This document shows, piece by piece, positions 1 through 5,304 of a stretch of DNA of 5,730 nucleotides. Under the pieces are notes generated by a model. It searched no databases. It was given only the letters and a program-made list of their open reading frames with translations, and had not been told where the DNA came from. The stretch is from positions 1 through 5,730 of the forward strand of contig MVCZ01000209.1 of the NCBI GenBank assembly GCA_002049825.1. Reading direction: 5' to 3'. The position numbers and the translations under genes are program-made. Positions within the stretch are counted from its first letter, which is position 1. Every line of letters begins with the position of its first letter. The DNA is from Candidatus Zhuqueibacterota bacterium 4484_188 (GTDB taxonomy: Bacteria > Calditrichota > Calditrichia > RBG-13-44-9).

Positions 1-603
1 TTTTACCAGATTCATTTCCTGCAGGAAAGTCCGCTAAAGTATGAGATTCTGTTTCAGAAGATATTGCAGAAACAGTATCAAAAAGTTGGGCAGAAGATAG
101 TTGAATTCCAGCCGGCGCTGCGCCTTACGGTACCCCGTTTGCCGGGAGCGTTTCTTCCGGTAAGCAGCGGGAAAACCGTCCGGCAATTTATCGGCTTGCG
201 GCTGCTTGCCCGGCTGCTACGTTCGCTCCTGAAGACCTTCTTTCAATTCATGCTCAGGGTTAAGGTGAAAAATGAAGATTATTTCCCCCGAAATTTTCCA
301 TTTGTTTTATTAGCCAACCACCAGAGCTTTTTCGATCCGTTTCTCATCCTGACGTTTTTGTACTGTCGAATCGCTTTTTTAACTAAAAGCACTTCTTTTT
401 GCAATCCTTTTGAACGGTTTATTCTGAAAATTGGAATGGGCATTCCTACTCTGCAGGGAGCATTCTCCTTTTTCCCACGCTGGGATTCCTCTCTTCACCG
501 CACAACGGTCGAACTGCGGGTTACCCCGCCTTTTTGCCTGGTGCCAAACTTGTTTTCATTGGAAGAATTGAAAAATTTTGTAGAAGATCAGTTCCGGAGC
601 TAA
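1..603 (+). CDS. ANL ligase C-terminal tail fused to PlsC-type acyltransferase; 5'-truncated and disrupted
   Basis: This frame is open from the first base, so the gene starts upstream of the window; the TTG at 64 is not a convincing start. PlsC-family enzymes move an acyl chain onto lysophosphatidic acid or a similar lysolipid at the inner membrane. Block I is clear: NHQSFFD at 316-336, holding the catalytic His-Asp pair. It is followed at the usual distance (about 40 residues) by GMGIPTLQ at 433-456, the block II region. Before it, VSSGKTVRQF (about 160-192) resembles the Lys-containing A10 motif at the end of AMP-forming acyl ligases, which suggests a ligase-acyltransferase fusion (inference). 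After 456 the conserved FPEG block is absent from this frame. A similar pattern (LLFP...SS...G...FLPGAKLV) appears in the third frame at 465-557, and a natural-looking tail (SLEELKNFVEDQFRS, 556-600) returns in this frame. The acyltransferase assignment is firm for 230-456; the fusion is moderately likely. Confidence 0.6.
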   Translation, partial: FYQIHFLQESPLKYEILFQKILQKQYQKVGQKIVEFQPALRLTVPRLPGAFLPVSSGKTVRQFIGLRLLARLLRSLLKTFFQFMLRVKVKNEDYFPRNFPFVLLANHQSFFDPFLILTFLYCRIAFLTKSTSFCNPFERFILKIGMGIPTLQGAFSFFPRWDSSLHRTTVELRVTPPFCLVPNLFSLEELKNFVEDQFRS

Positions 604-617
604 TTGCAACAGCCAAC

Positions 618-661
618 GGATGTCTGATACCGGATATCGGATATAGGATGTCGGATGTCTG
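618..661. repeat. Degenerate 7-bp tandem repeat, consensus GGATRTC
   Basis: Six consecutive heptamers can be read without a gap: GGATGTC (618), TGATACC (625), GGATATC (632), GGATATA (639), GGATGTC (646) and GGATGTC (653), followed by TG. The array begins 14 bases after the acyltransferase stop codon. Both strands are translatable here, but the translations are low-complexity (SDI/YPIS-like), so I treat the region as non-coding. It resembles the heptanucleotide STRR families described in cyanobacteria in unit length only; no relationship is implied. Confidence 0.8.
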
Positions 662-685
662 CACAAATGACCAACCTTTCGGCTC

Positions 686-713
686 CCTGTCTGCCGGTGG
701 CAAGCCAGGCAGG
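686..713. repeat. Imperfect inverted repeat (hairpin) between two heptamer arrays
   Basis: CCTGTCTGCC (686-695) pairs with GCCAGGCAGG (704-713) across an 8-base loop, giving eight Watson-Crick pairs, one G-U pair and one mismatch. There is no T-run after it on either strand, so it is not a standard intrinsic terminator. It sits midway in the intergenic region, flanked by the GGATRTC array on the left and the AATGACC array on the right. An isolated AATGACC copy lies just before it at 666-672. It may be the palindromic core of a dispersed intergenic repeat (inference). Confidence 0.55.
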
Positions 714-724
714 CGCTCAGGATA

Positions 725-796
725 AGTGACCAATGACCAGTGACTAATGACGCCGAAGGCAAATGACACGAAGTAAATGACGCGAAGCAAATGACT
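725..796. repeat. Degenerate 7/14-bp tandem repeat, AATGACC and AATGACG-CGAAGCA
   Basis: The first four units are clean heptamers: AGTGACC (725), AATGACC (732), AGTGACT (739) and AATGACG (746). After a 9-base unit (753-761) the array becomes a 14-bp alternation: AATGACA-CGAAGTA (762), AATGACG-CGAAGCA (776) and a final AATGACT (790-796). The TGA in each unit, with a 7-base period, puts stop codons in all three forward frames. The last copy contains the ATG at 791 that opens the next reading frame, so that ATG is more likely repeat than start codon. Confidence 0.8.
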
Positions 797-817
797 TCCA
801 TTGTCATGAGTTCGAAA

Positions 818-1285
818 ATGAAATTTGTTCAAATCGGAAAAATAGGCTTATTGTTCGGCACAATTCTGCTGGTTTTTACCTGCGCTCACAAAGTAGCGCC
901 CACAGGTGGTCCGCCGGATAAAACCCCTCCACAGGTTTTGAGGAGTTTCCCGGCTCCCGAGATTCAAAAGACATCCCTGCTCAGAAATTACTGGATTGTG
1001 CCCGAGATTGAAAATGGTTTCAGAATAAAATGGAAAGGTAACCGGCGGGTACGCTTCTATTTTAAATCCAACCTCGAACCGGATCAGACCTATCTTTTCA
1101 GTCTGGGCACAAACATTAAAGATCTTCACCGGAATGCGTTATGCTTATCCCGGCAGTGGTGGTGCCTGGCAGGATTCGCTTCTCCGGGAACGCGCCAGGT
1201 ATTATACGCAAATTGGGAAAGACGGCTTTTTCCGTTTCATCCGGCTTCCCCTGGGCAATTACCGTGTATTCGCTTTACAGGATAA
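818..1285 (+). CDS. Ig-like (Big_5-type) lipoprotein, N-terminal fragment of a frame-disrupted gene
   Basis: This is the N-terminal part of an envelope lipoprotein of the Ig-like domain type common in Bacteroidota and relatives. The ATG at 818 gives a clean signal peptide (MKFVQIGKIGLLFGTILLVF, then TC) with the lipidated Cys at codon 881-883, 22 residues in. The lipobox VFTC is loose. The reading frame runs back to ATGs at 806 and 791, but the latter lies in a tandem repeat and none has a good ribosome binding site. After the Cys come PTGGPPDKTPPQV, a family hallmark, then WKGNRRVRFYF and the end of the first Ig-like domain (LGTNIKDLHRNAL). Real homology ends near 1137. The remaining codons to 1285 are out of frame; the gene continues in the third frame in the next entry. 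The residues expected between TSLLRN and YWIVPE also look missing (about 990). Confidence 0.7.
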   Translation: MKFVQIGKIGLLFGTILLVFTCAHKVAPTGGPPDKTPPQVLRSFPAPEIQKTSLLRNYWIVPEIENGFRIKWKGNRRVRFYFKSNLEPDQTYLFSLGTNIKDLHRNALCLSRQWWCLAGFASPGTRQVLYANWERRLFPFHPASPGQLPCIRFTG

Positions 1286-2222
1286 GGATTTCGACCGGAC
1301 GTACAGCGTTGGTTCCGATGGCATCGGGATTCCTTTCATGGACGTTCATCTGGATTCTGTGCACCCCGATTTTGCCAATTTGAACTTTTACCTGATTGAG
1401 GAAGACACGCTGCCGCCGCAAATCAGGTCGGCGAAAGCGGTGACATGCCGGCGGGTGGATATTCGTTTTACTGAGCCGCTGCGATTTTCCCGCACCTTGC
1501 AGGTGCAGATTCAGGACAGCTCGGGGACAAAAACCATTTTGCCGCGGGCAATCAGTTTCGATGAATCGAAAGGCGATGTACTGACCGTGCTGTGCGATTC
1601 GCTCCCTGCGGAACAATCGTTTTTGATAACCGTGCGGACGATTTCGGACCTGGCGGGTAATTTCCCTGCGGATTCCGCCTTAACCGGAAAATTTGTCGGG
1701 GTAGCTGGCAAAGATACTATGTCGGCAAAAATTACCGGGTTTCGGAATCTGTTCCAGCCGGTTTTCAAACCGGACACCCTTTTAAAAAAGAACACCACTT
1801 ACACTATTGAACTTCACCTTGACAGCTTAGGGACGGTGTTTGCCGAACCGTTTCCCGATACTGTACTCCAGTCGCAGTTTACCACTTACGATTGGGCAGA
1901 TCTGGGAGAAATTTCCGGTGTGGTCAGGGTGCCCGATTCCACCTGGCGGCAGGCAATTATTTTTGCCCGCTCCCTGCGTGGTGACCACCGGTACCAGACG
2001 GTTTCGGAAACCGGCAGAGAGTACCTGCTGAAGTATTTACCGGCGGGAAAATACCTGCTCCACGCCGTGATTGACCGAAACCGGAATCAGCGCTGGGACA
2101 AAGGACAAACGGTTGAGTGGCAATTTGCCGAACCGTTTCTGTTCCGCCCGGACACAGTGCAGGTACGGCGGCGCTGGACCCGCCAGGGAATTGATTTTCG
2201 TTTTAACTTTCAGGGAAAATAA
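1134..2222 (+). CDS. Ig-like (Big_5-type) lipoprotein, C-terminal fragment of the same gene
   Basis: This is the continuation of the lipoprotein that starts at 818. The ATG at 1134 is only the first one in frame and not a real start: sequence typical of the interior of these proteins begins at once (AYPGSGGAWQDSLLRERARY). A carboxypeptidase-regulatory-like beta fold follows (DGFFRFIRLPLGNYRVFALQ, about 1220-1280), then GSDGIGIPFMDVHLD. A second Ig-like domain starts at EEDTLPPQIRSAKAV (about 1400) with the strand VDIRFTEPL. After a third, apparently shortened, repeat (KKNTTYTIELHLDS) the protein ends in another regulatory-like domain, GEISGVVRV ... YLPAGKYLLHAVIDRNRNQR. The likely role is structural or surface-associated; no enzyme activity is suggested. 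Its TAA stop overlaps the dapF ATG by one base, suggesting translational coupling. Confidence 0.7.
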   Translation: MRYAYPGSGGAWQDSLLRERARYYTQIGKDGFFRFIRLPLGNYRVFALQDKDFDRTYSVGSDGIGIPFMDVHLDSVHPDFANLNFYLIEEDTLPPQIRSAKAVTCRRVDIRFTEPLRFSRTLQVQIQDSSGTKTILPRAISFDESKGDVLTVLCDSLPAEQSFLITVRTISDLAGNFPADSALTGKFVGVAGKDTMSAKITGFRNLFQPVFKPDTLLKKNTTYTIELHLDSLGTVFAEPFPDTVLQSQFTTYDWADLGEISGVVRVPDSTWRQAIIFARSLRGDHRYQTVSETGREYLLKYLPAGKYLLHAVIDRNRNQRWDKGQTVEWQFAEPFLFRPDTVQVRRRWTRQGIDFRFNFQGK

Positions 2223-3013
2223 TGGTAACACACATTCCATTTACCAAAATGCACGGCGCCGGTAACGATTTTATCCTCATTGATAACCGGCAGGAATTTT
2301 TTAGCGGTGATGAAACGGAACTGTTTCGGAATCTGTGCCGTCGGCATTTCGGAATCGGGGCGGATGGACTGTTACTGATTCAGTTCTGGCACAATGGAGA
2401 ATTTGACGTTGCTTTTTTTAATCCCGACGGCAAACCCGCTGCCATGTGCGGAAACGGCGCCAGGTGCGCGGTTTACCTGATGCACTTACGTCACCCGGGT
2501 TTCAGCAAGTTTACCATAAGTTTTACCGGCAAAAAATACCTTGCCGAAATTACCGGCAAGGAGCAGGTGAGGCTGTTTTGGGAGGAAAAACCGCAAATCA
2601 AGACGGATGCGCCGGTGGAAAATCTGCTCCCGGGAATTTTTTCGAATGCGCTGTTAATCGATGCGGGCGTGCCCCACTTGGTGGTGAAATCCAACATTCC
2701 CCTCAAAAAAATCGACGTGGCGAAATGGGGAAAATATTTTCGAAACCACAAACTGTTTGGCAGTGCGGGAACCAATGTGAATTTTATTGAAACCGGAGAT
2801 ACGGGTATAAAAATACGCACCTACGAGCGCGGTGTTGAAGGGGAAACGCTGGCGTGTGGCAGCGGAGCGCTTGCCGCCGTCGCCGCTGTGTGGTATTGGG
2901 GTGAAACAGCATCGCCGGTGGAAGTTTGGGCACGGGGCGGACATCTGCGGGTTGGGAAATATGGCAAGAAGAAAATACTGTGGTTGGAAGGACCGGCAAA
3001 AAAAGTAACTTGA
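2222..3013 (+). CDS. dapF: Diaminopimelate epimerase
   Basis: DapF interconverts LL- and meso-diaminopimelate in the cytoplasm, the step before DAP decarboxylase in lysine synthesis and the source of meso-DAP for peptidoglycan. It is a cofactor-independent enzyme with two catalytic cysteines, and both are present: Cys76 in MCGNGARC and Cys212 in ETLACGSG. Other family signatures are FTKMHGAGNDF (7-17), FGIGADGLLL (43-52), FNPDGKPAAM (66-75), DAGVPHLVV (147-155), GTNVNFIE (183-190) and TYERGVEGETL (200-210). The two homologous halves are complete and 263 residues is normal for the family. The ATG at 2222 shares its first base with the preceding TAA stop. An AGGG lies about eight bases upstream, a weak ribosome binding site, so coupling to the lipoprotein is plausible. 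This gene is intact, unlike its neighbours on both sides. Confidence 0.96.
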   Translation: MVTHIPFTKMHGAGNDFILIDNRQEFFSGDETELFRNLCRRHFGIGADGLLLIQFWHNGEFDVAFFNPDGKPAAMCGNGARCAVYLMHLRHPGFSKFTISFTGKKYLAEITGKEQVRLFWEEKPQIKTDAPVENLLPGIFSNALLIDAGVPHLVVKSNIPLKKIDVAKWGKYFRNHKLFGSAGTNVNFIETGDTGIKIRTYERGVEGETLACGSGALAAVAAVWYWGETASPVEVWARGGHLRVGKYGKKKILWLEGPAKKVT

Positions 3014-3038
3014 TAACATTAATTGGATAATTTAAATT
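3010..3038 (+). promoter_or_regulatory. Weak candidate sigma70-like promoter before the TPR lipoprotein
   Basis: The only gap of note inside the gene cluster is the AT-rich 45 bases between dapF and the TPR gene. TTGATA (3010-3015) matches a -35 box at five of six positions. TAAATT (3033-3038) matches a -10 box at four of six, at 17-base spacing. The composition alone could produce this match, and the promoter consensus of this lineage may differ. Confidence 0.2.
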
Positions 3039-3058
3039 ATAAAAAACAGAGTGTGAAA

Positions 3059-4018
3059 ATGAAGAGAGAATACTTTATTTCGATTTTGCTCTTTCTTTTA
3101 GTCCTGAGTTGTGCACGCCAGGGGAAAAAGCCGACACCGGCGGTACAGCCGGAAACCAAAGAAGCCCTGGAGGTGAAGGCGGAGAATCTTGTCTCCAACG
3201 GCATCGATTATTACACGACCAAAAAGTACGACCGGGCGATCGATCAATGGAAGCAAGCGCTGAAACTTATTCCTGACGATGCAGAGGTACACAATTTTGT
3301 CGGTTTGGCTTTTCATAAAACCGGTAAGCTGGACAGCGCCATTGCTGCCTACTTGCAGGCGGTAAAACTGAACCCCCACTACCACCAGGCATGGAACAAC
3401 CTGGGATACATGTATTTTCTGAAGGGTGATTACCAGACGGCGCTGGGCTACTTTAAAAGATCGTTACAGGAAAATCCCAATTACACTCAGGCGCGGTTGA
3501 ACCTGCAAAAAACCGAACAAATTGTCAGCGGAAAATTACCCATTCAGGCTTTCGAACTGGTGGAAAAGACCAGCCAGATTGACAGCCTGGAGCTGCAAAT
3601 CAAACAATACCGGCAAGCTTTGCAGATTGATTCCAATTATGTGGACGCCTGGAACAACCTGGGAGTTGCCTATTATTATTACGGCAATCTGGACAGCGCG
3701 GTGTATTGTATCAGAAGAGCACTGGATAAAAACCCGGATTACCCGCCGGCTCACAATAATGCCGGTTTTATTCTGGATGCAATGGGCGATTACCAGAAAG
3801 CTATTGCTCACTACCAAAAAGCCATTCGTTTGCGTCCCGATTATGTGGTTGCTTTGGTGAACCTGGTTGATACGTATATGAATGTAAAAGACTATGATTC
3901 AGCCCGGACGACCCTGAAAGCCCTGCAGGAATCTTTTGGCGAAAATTACCTGGTGCGAGAGCGGATCAAGGAATACCAGGATGTATTGAAACAGACGAAT
4001 GATGCTGGAGGAAAATAA
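3059..4018 (+). CDS. Tetratricopeptide-repeat (TPR) lipoprotein
   Basis: This is a lipoprotein of about 319 residues, probably tethered to the outer membrane facing the periplasm and acting as a protein-binding scaffold. The chosen start, ATG 3059, gives a compact signal peptide (MKREYFISILLFLLVLSC) with the lipidated Cys18 at codon 3110-3112; Ala at +2 does not suggest inner-membrane retention. A TTG at 3023 and a GTG at 3053 are also in frame but would add a non-signal-like leader. Six TPR units are readable: three in tandem at about residues 41-142, a degenerate helical linker at 143-195, then three more at 196-300. Typical repeat positions are visible, such as AWNNLGYMYFLKGDYQTAL and AWNNLGVAYYYYGNLDSAV. 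Partners cannot be deduced. It lies 45 bases after dapF and one base before the manC-type gene. Confidence 0.9.
   Translation: MKREYFISILLFLLVLSCARQGKKPTPAVQPETKEALEVKAENLVSNGIDYYTTKKYDRAIDQWKQALKLIPDDAEVHNFVGLAFHKTGKLDSAIAAYLQAVKLNPHYHQAWNNLGYMYFLKGDYQTALGYFKRSLQENPNYTQARLNLQKTEQIVSGKLPIQAFELVEKTSQIDSLELQIKQYRQALQIDSNYVDAWNNLGVAYYYYGNLDSAVYCIRRALDKNPDYPPAHNNAGFILDAMGDYQKAIAHYQKAIRLRPDYVVALVNLVDTYMNVKDYDSARTTLKALQESFGENYLVRERIKEYQDVLKQTNDAGGK
4007..4011 (+). promoter_or_regulatory. Shine-Dalgarno site that fixes the manC-type start
   Basis: GGAGG lies eight bases before ATG 4020, a textbook placement. It selects 4020 over the in-frame ATG pair at 3999 and 4002, which would lie inside the TPR coding sequence and upstream of this site. 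Confidence 0.75.
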
Positions 4019-4019
4019 G

Positions 4020-4271
4020 ATGAAAACCTTTGCGGTGTTGATGGCGGGTGGAGTTGGCACGCGTTTTTGGCCAAGAAGCCGCACGAAAAACCCGAAACAG
4101 GTTTTAAATATATTCAATCATGAAACCATGATTCAGTCGACCTACCACCGGATTGAAGGGTTGGTCGATCCATCGCGGGTGATGGTGGTAACCAATTTGG
4201 AGCAGAAGGAGATTATAGCAGTTCGATGCAGACGGCATAATGATCGTTTTGCCTGCGGATCATCTCATTGA
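4020..4271 (+). CDS. manC: Mannose-1-phosphate guanylyltransferase, N-terminal fragment of a disrupted gene
   Basis: The N-terminal third of a GDP-mannose pyrophosphorylase, which makes GDP-mannose from GTP and mannose 1-phosphate for surface glycans. The nucleotide-binding signature is complete: AGGVGTRFWPRSR at residues 9-21, then PKQVLNIF at 25-32. The text stays family-like through RIEGLV and VMVVTNLEQKEII (residues 54-66, up to about 4217). Beyond that this frame reads an unrelated tail to 4271, while the family sequence resumes in the first frame. What should lie between, including the conserved EP-x-GRNTAP segment near the active site, is missing. Start at ATG 4020 is set by a strong GGAGG site. 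As read here the enzyme could not be made. The ManC-type family call is firm; the symbol is by family resemblance. Confidence 0.8.
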   Translation: MKTFAVLMAGGVGTRFWPRSRTKNPKQVLNIFNHETMIQSTYHRIEGLVDPSRVMVVTNLEQKEIIAVRCRRHNDRFACGSSH

Positions 4272-5001
4272 AAATGTAAATGAGTTTCAGCGGTGTGTGC
4301 AGCAGGCGGCTTCTTTTGCATTCCAGCATGGTGGATTGCTCACGCTGGGAATTACACCCACTTATGCGGCTACTAGTTATGGATATATTCAGCAGGGAGA
4401 CAAAATCAGTGATTTCAACGGGCACAGTATTTATCGGGTAAAAACGTTTGCCGAGAAACCGGACCCGGAAACCGCAGAACGCTTTTTGAAAAGCGGCGAT
4501 TTTTACTGGAACAGCGGTATGTTCATTTGGAAAGCCTCTACCATATTAAAAGAAATTGAAGATAAGATGCCGGAATTGTACGAAGGATTGATGGAAATAA
4601 AACCGGAATTGGGTAAATCCGGTTTTGAATCGAAAGTAGAGGATGTGTATCGTCGAATCCGCGGGAATTCAATTGACTACGGTGTAATGCAGAAAGCAAA
4701 AAATGTCTACATGATACCGACAGATATGGGCTGGAACGATGTGGGGAGTTGGGAGGTTGTACACCAGATTTCCCCGAAAGATAAATTGAAAAATGCCGGT
4801 GAATATCAGGAGTTGTTTACTATTGATTCGCGCGACAACTATATTTTTGCACCTGGAAAACTGGTGGCGATGGTGGGAGTAAAAAACCTGGTGTTTGTAG
4901 ATACCGGCGATGCAATTCTAATTTGTAAAAAATCCCGCAGCCAGGATGTAAAGGATATTGTAGAACAGCTTAAAAAGAATGGAATGGATGAGTTCATTTA
5001 A
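4240..5001 (+). CDS. manC: Mannose-1-phosphate guanylyltransferase, C-terminal fragment of the same gene
   Basis: This is the rest of the nucleotidyltransferase whose start is at 4020. The frame is open back to 4219 (QFDADGI precedes the first Met), so ATG 4240 is interior to the protein. Family motifs follow in order: MIVLPADHLI (first 10 residues from 4240), SYGYIQ, FAEKPDPETAERFL (sugar-phosphate binding region), FYWNSGMFIWKAS, NSIDYGVMQKA, MGWNDVGSWE, and the C-terminal beta-helix-like portion LVAMVGVKNLVFVDTGDAIL. There is no C-terminal mannose-6-phosphate isomerase domain, so this is the short, single-function type. Joined to the 66 good residues of the N-terminal part, the product would be about 325 residues, roughly 30-35 short of the usual 355-360. 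The 3' end overlaps the next gene. Confidence 0.85.
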   Translation: MIVLPADHLIENVNEFQRCVQQAASFAFQHGGLLTLGITPTYAATSYGYIQQGDKISDFNGHSIYRVKTFAEKPDPETAERFLKSGDFYWNSGMFIWKASTILKEIEDKMPELYEGLMEIKPELGKSGFESKVEDVYRRIRGNSIDYGVMQKAKNVYMIPTDMGWNDVGSWEVVHQISPKDKLKNAGEYQELFTIDSRDNYIFAPGKLVAMVGVKNLVFVDTGDAILICKKSRSQDVKDIVEQLKKNGMDEFI

Positions 5002-5302
5002 AAAGAGAAAACGAAGGACGAGACCGGAAAAGATTTCCACCGAGCAGCAACTTCTTTTCGATGAGTTATGCGAAGCAATTCGTAAACTGGGGATTGAAGT
5101 CAGGTTGGAAGCCGGGAATTTTACCGGTGGATATTGTCTGGTGGATGGTCAAGCGCTCTTTTATGTGAACACCAGGCATTCGATGGATTATAAGATTGAT
5201 TTGTTAATAAACCAGTTACGGACGATGGACCTGGAGCGTATTTATCTCTCACCTCAACTGAGGACAATTTTAGAAGAAAATGAGTTATCCACAGGGGATT
5301 AA
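4979..5302 (+). CDS. Small basic-N-terminus protein of unknown function
   Basis: I do not recognise a named family. The product has 107 residues from ATG 4979 or 104 from ATG 4988; neither has a strong ribosome binding site, and both overlap the preceding gene, which implies coupled translation. The N-terminus is very basic (KKRKRRTRPEK). The core reads LGIEVRLEAGNFTGGYCLVD, then GQALFYVNTRHSMDYKIDLL, then LERIYLSPQLRTILEE. This looks like a compact alpha/beta fold with a single Cys in a GGYC turn. No signal peptide or membrane segment is visible, so it is probably cytoplasmic. Composition and spacing match its neighbours, which supports a real gene. It lies two bases before the PilZ gene. 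Confidence 0.8.
   Translation: MEWMSSFKKRKRRTRPEKISTEQQLLFDELCEAIRKLGIEVRLEAGNFTGGYCLVDGQALFYVNTRHSMDYKIDLLINQLRTMDLERIYLSPQLRTILEENELSTGD
5293..5297 (+). promoter_or_regulatory. Shine-Dalgarno site for the PilZ gene
   Basis: AGGGG lies seven bases before ATG 5305, inside the last codons of the preceding gene, and supports that start. Confidence 0.6.
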
Positions 5303-5304
5303 TT

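Noticed and set aside
618..796. CRISPR array
   Set aside because: Units are only 7-14 bp and directly contiguous, with no unique spacers and no cas genes.
521..832. Minus-strand reading frames of 103 and 83 codons across the intergenic region
   Set aside because: Their translations (SDILYPISGIRHP, HWSLVTYPE) are what the heptamer arrays spell out; no domain, no ribosome binding site, and they overlap the acyltransferase tail.
1134..1136. ATG as the start of an independent second lipoprotein gene
   Set aside because: No signal peptide or ribosome binding site; the protein begins in the middle of a domain that continues the upstream fragment.
2654..3019. Minus-strand 121-codon frame over the end of dapF
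   Set aside because: It lies entirely opposite strongly conserved DapF motifs and shows no recognisable domain.
3999..4004. Earlier ATG pair as start of the manC-type gene
   Set aside because: They precede the GGAGG site, would overlap the TPR gene, and add residues before the conserved MKTFAVLMAGG start.
4205..4242. Programmed ribosomal frameshift joining the two manC fragments
   Set aside because: No slippery run is present and about 30 conserved residues are absent, so slipping alone would not restore the enzyme.
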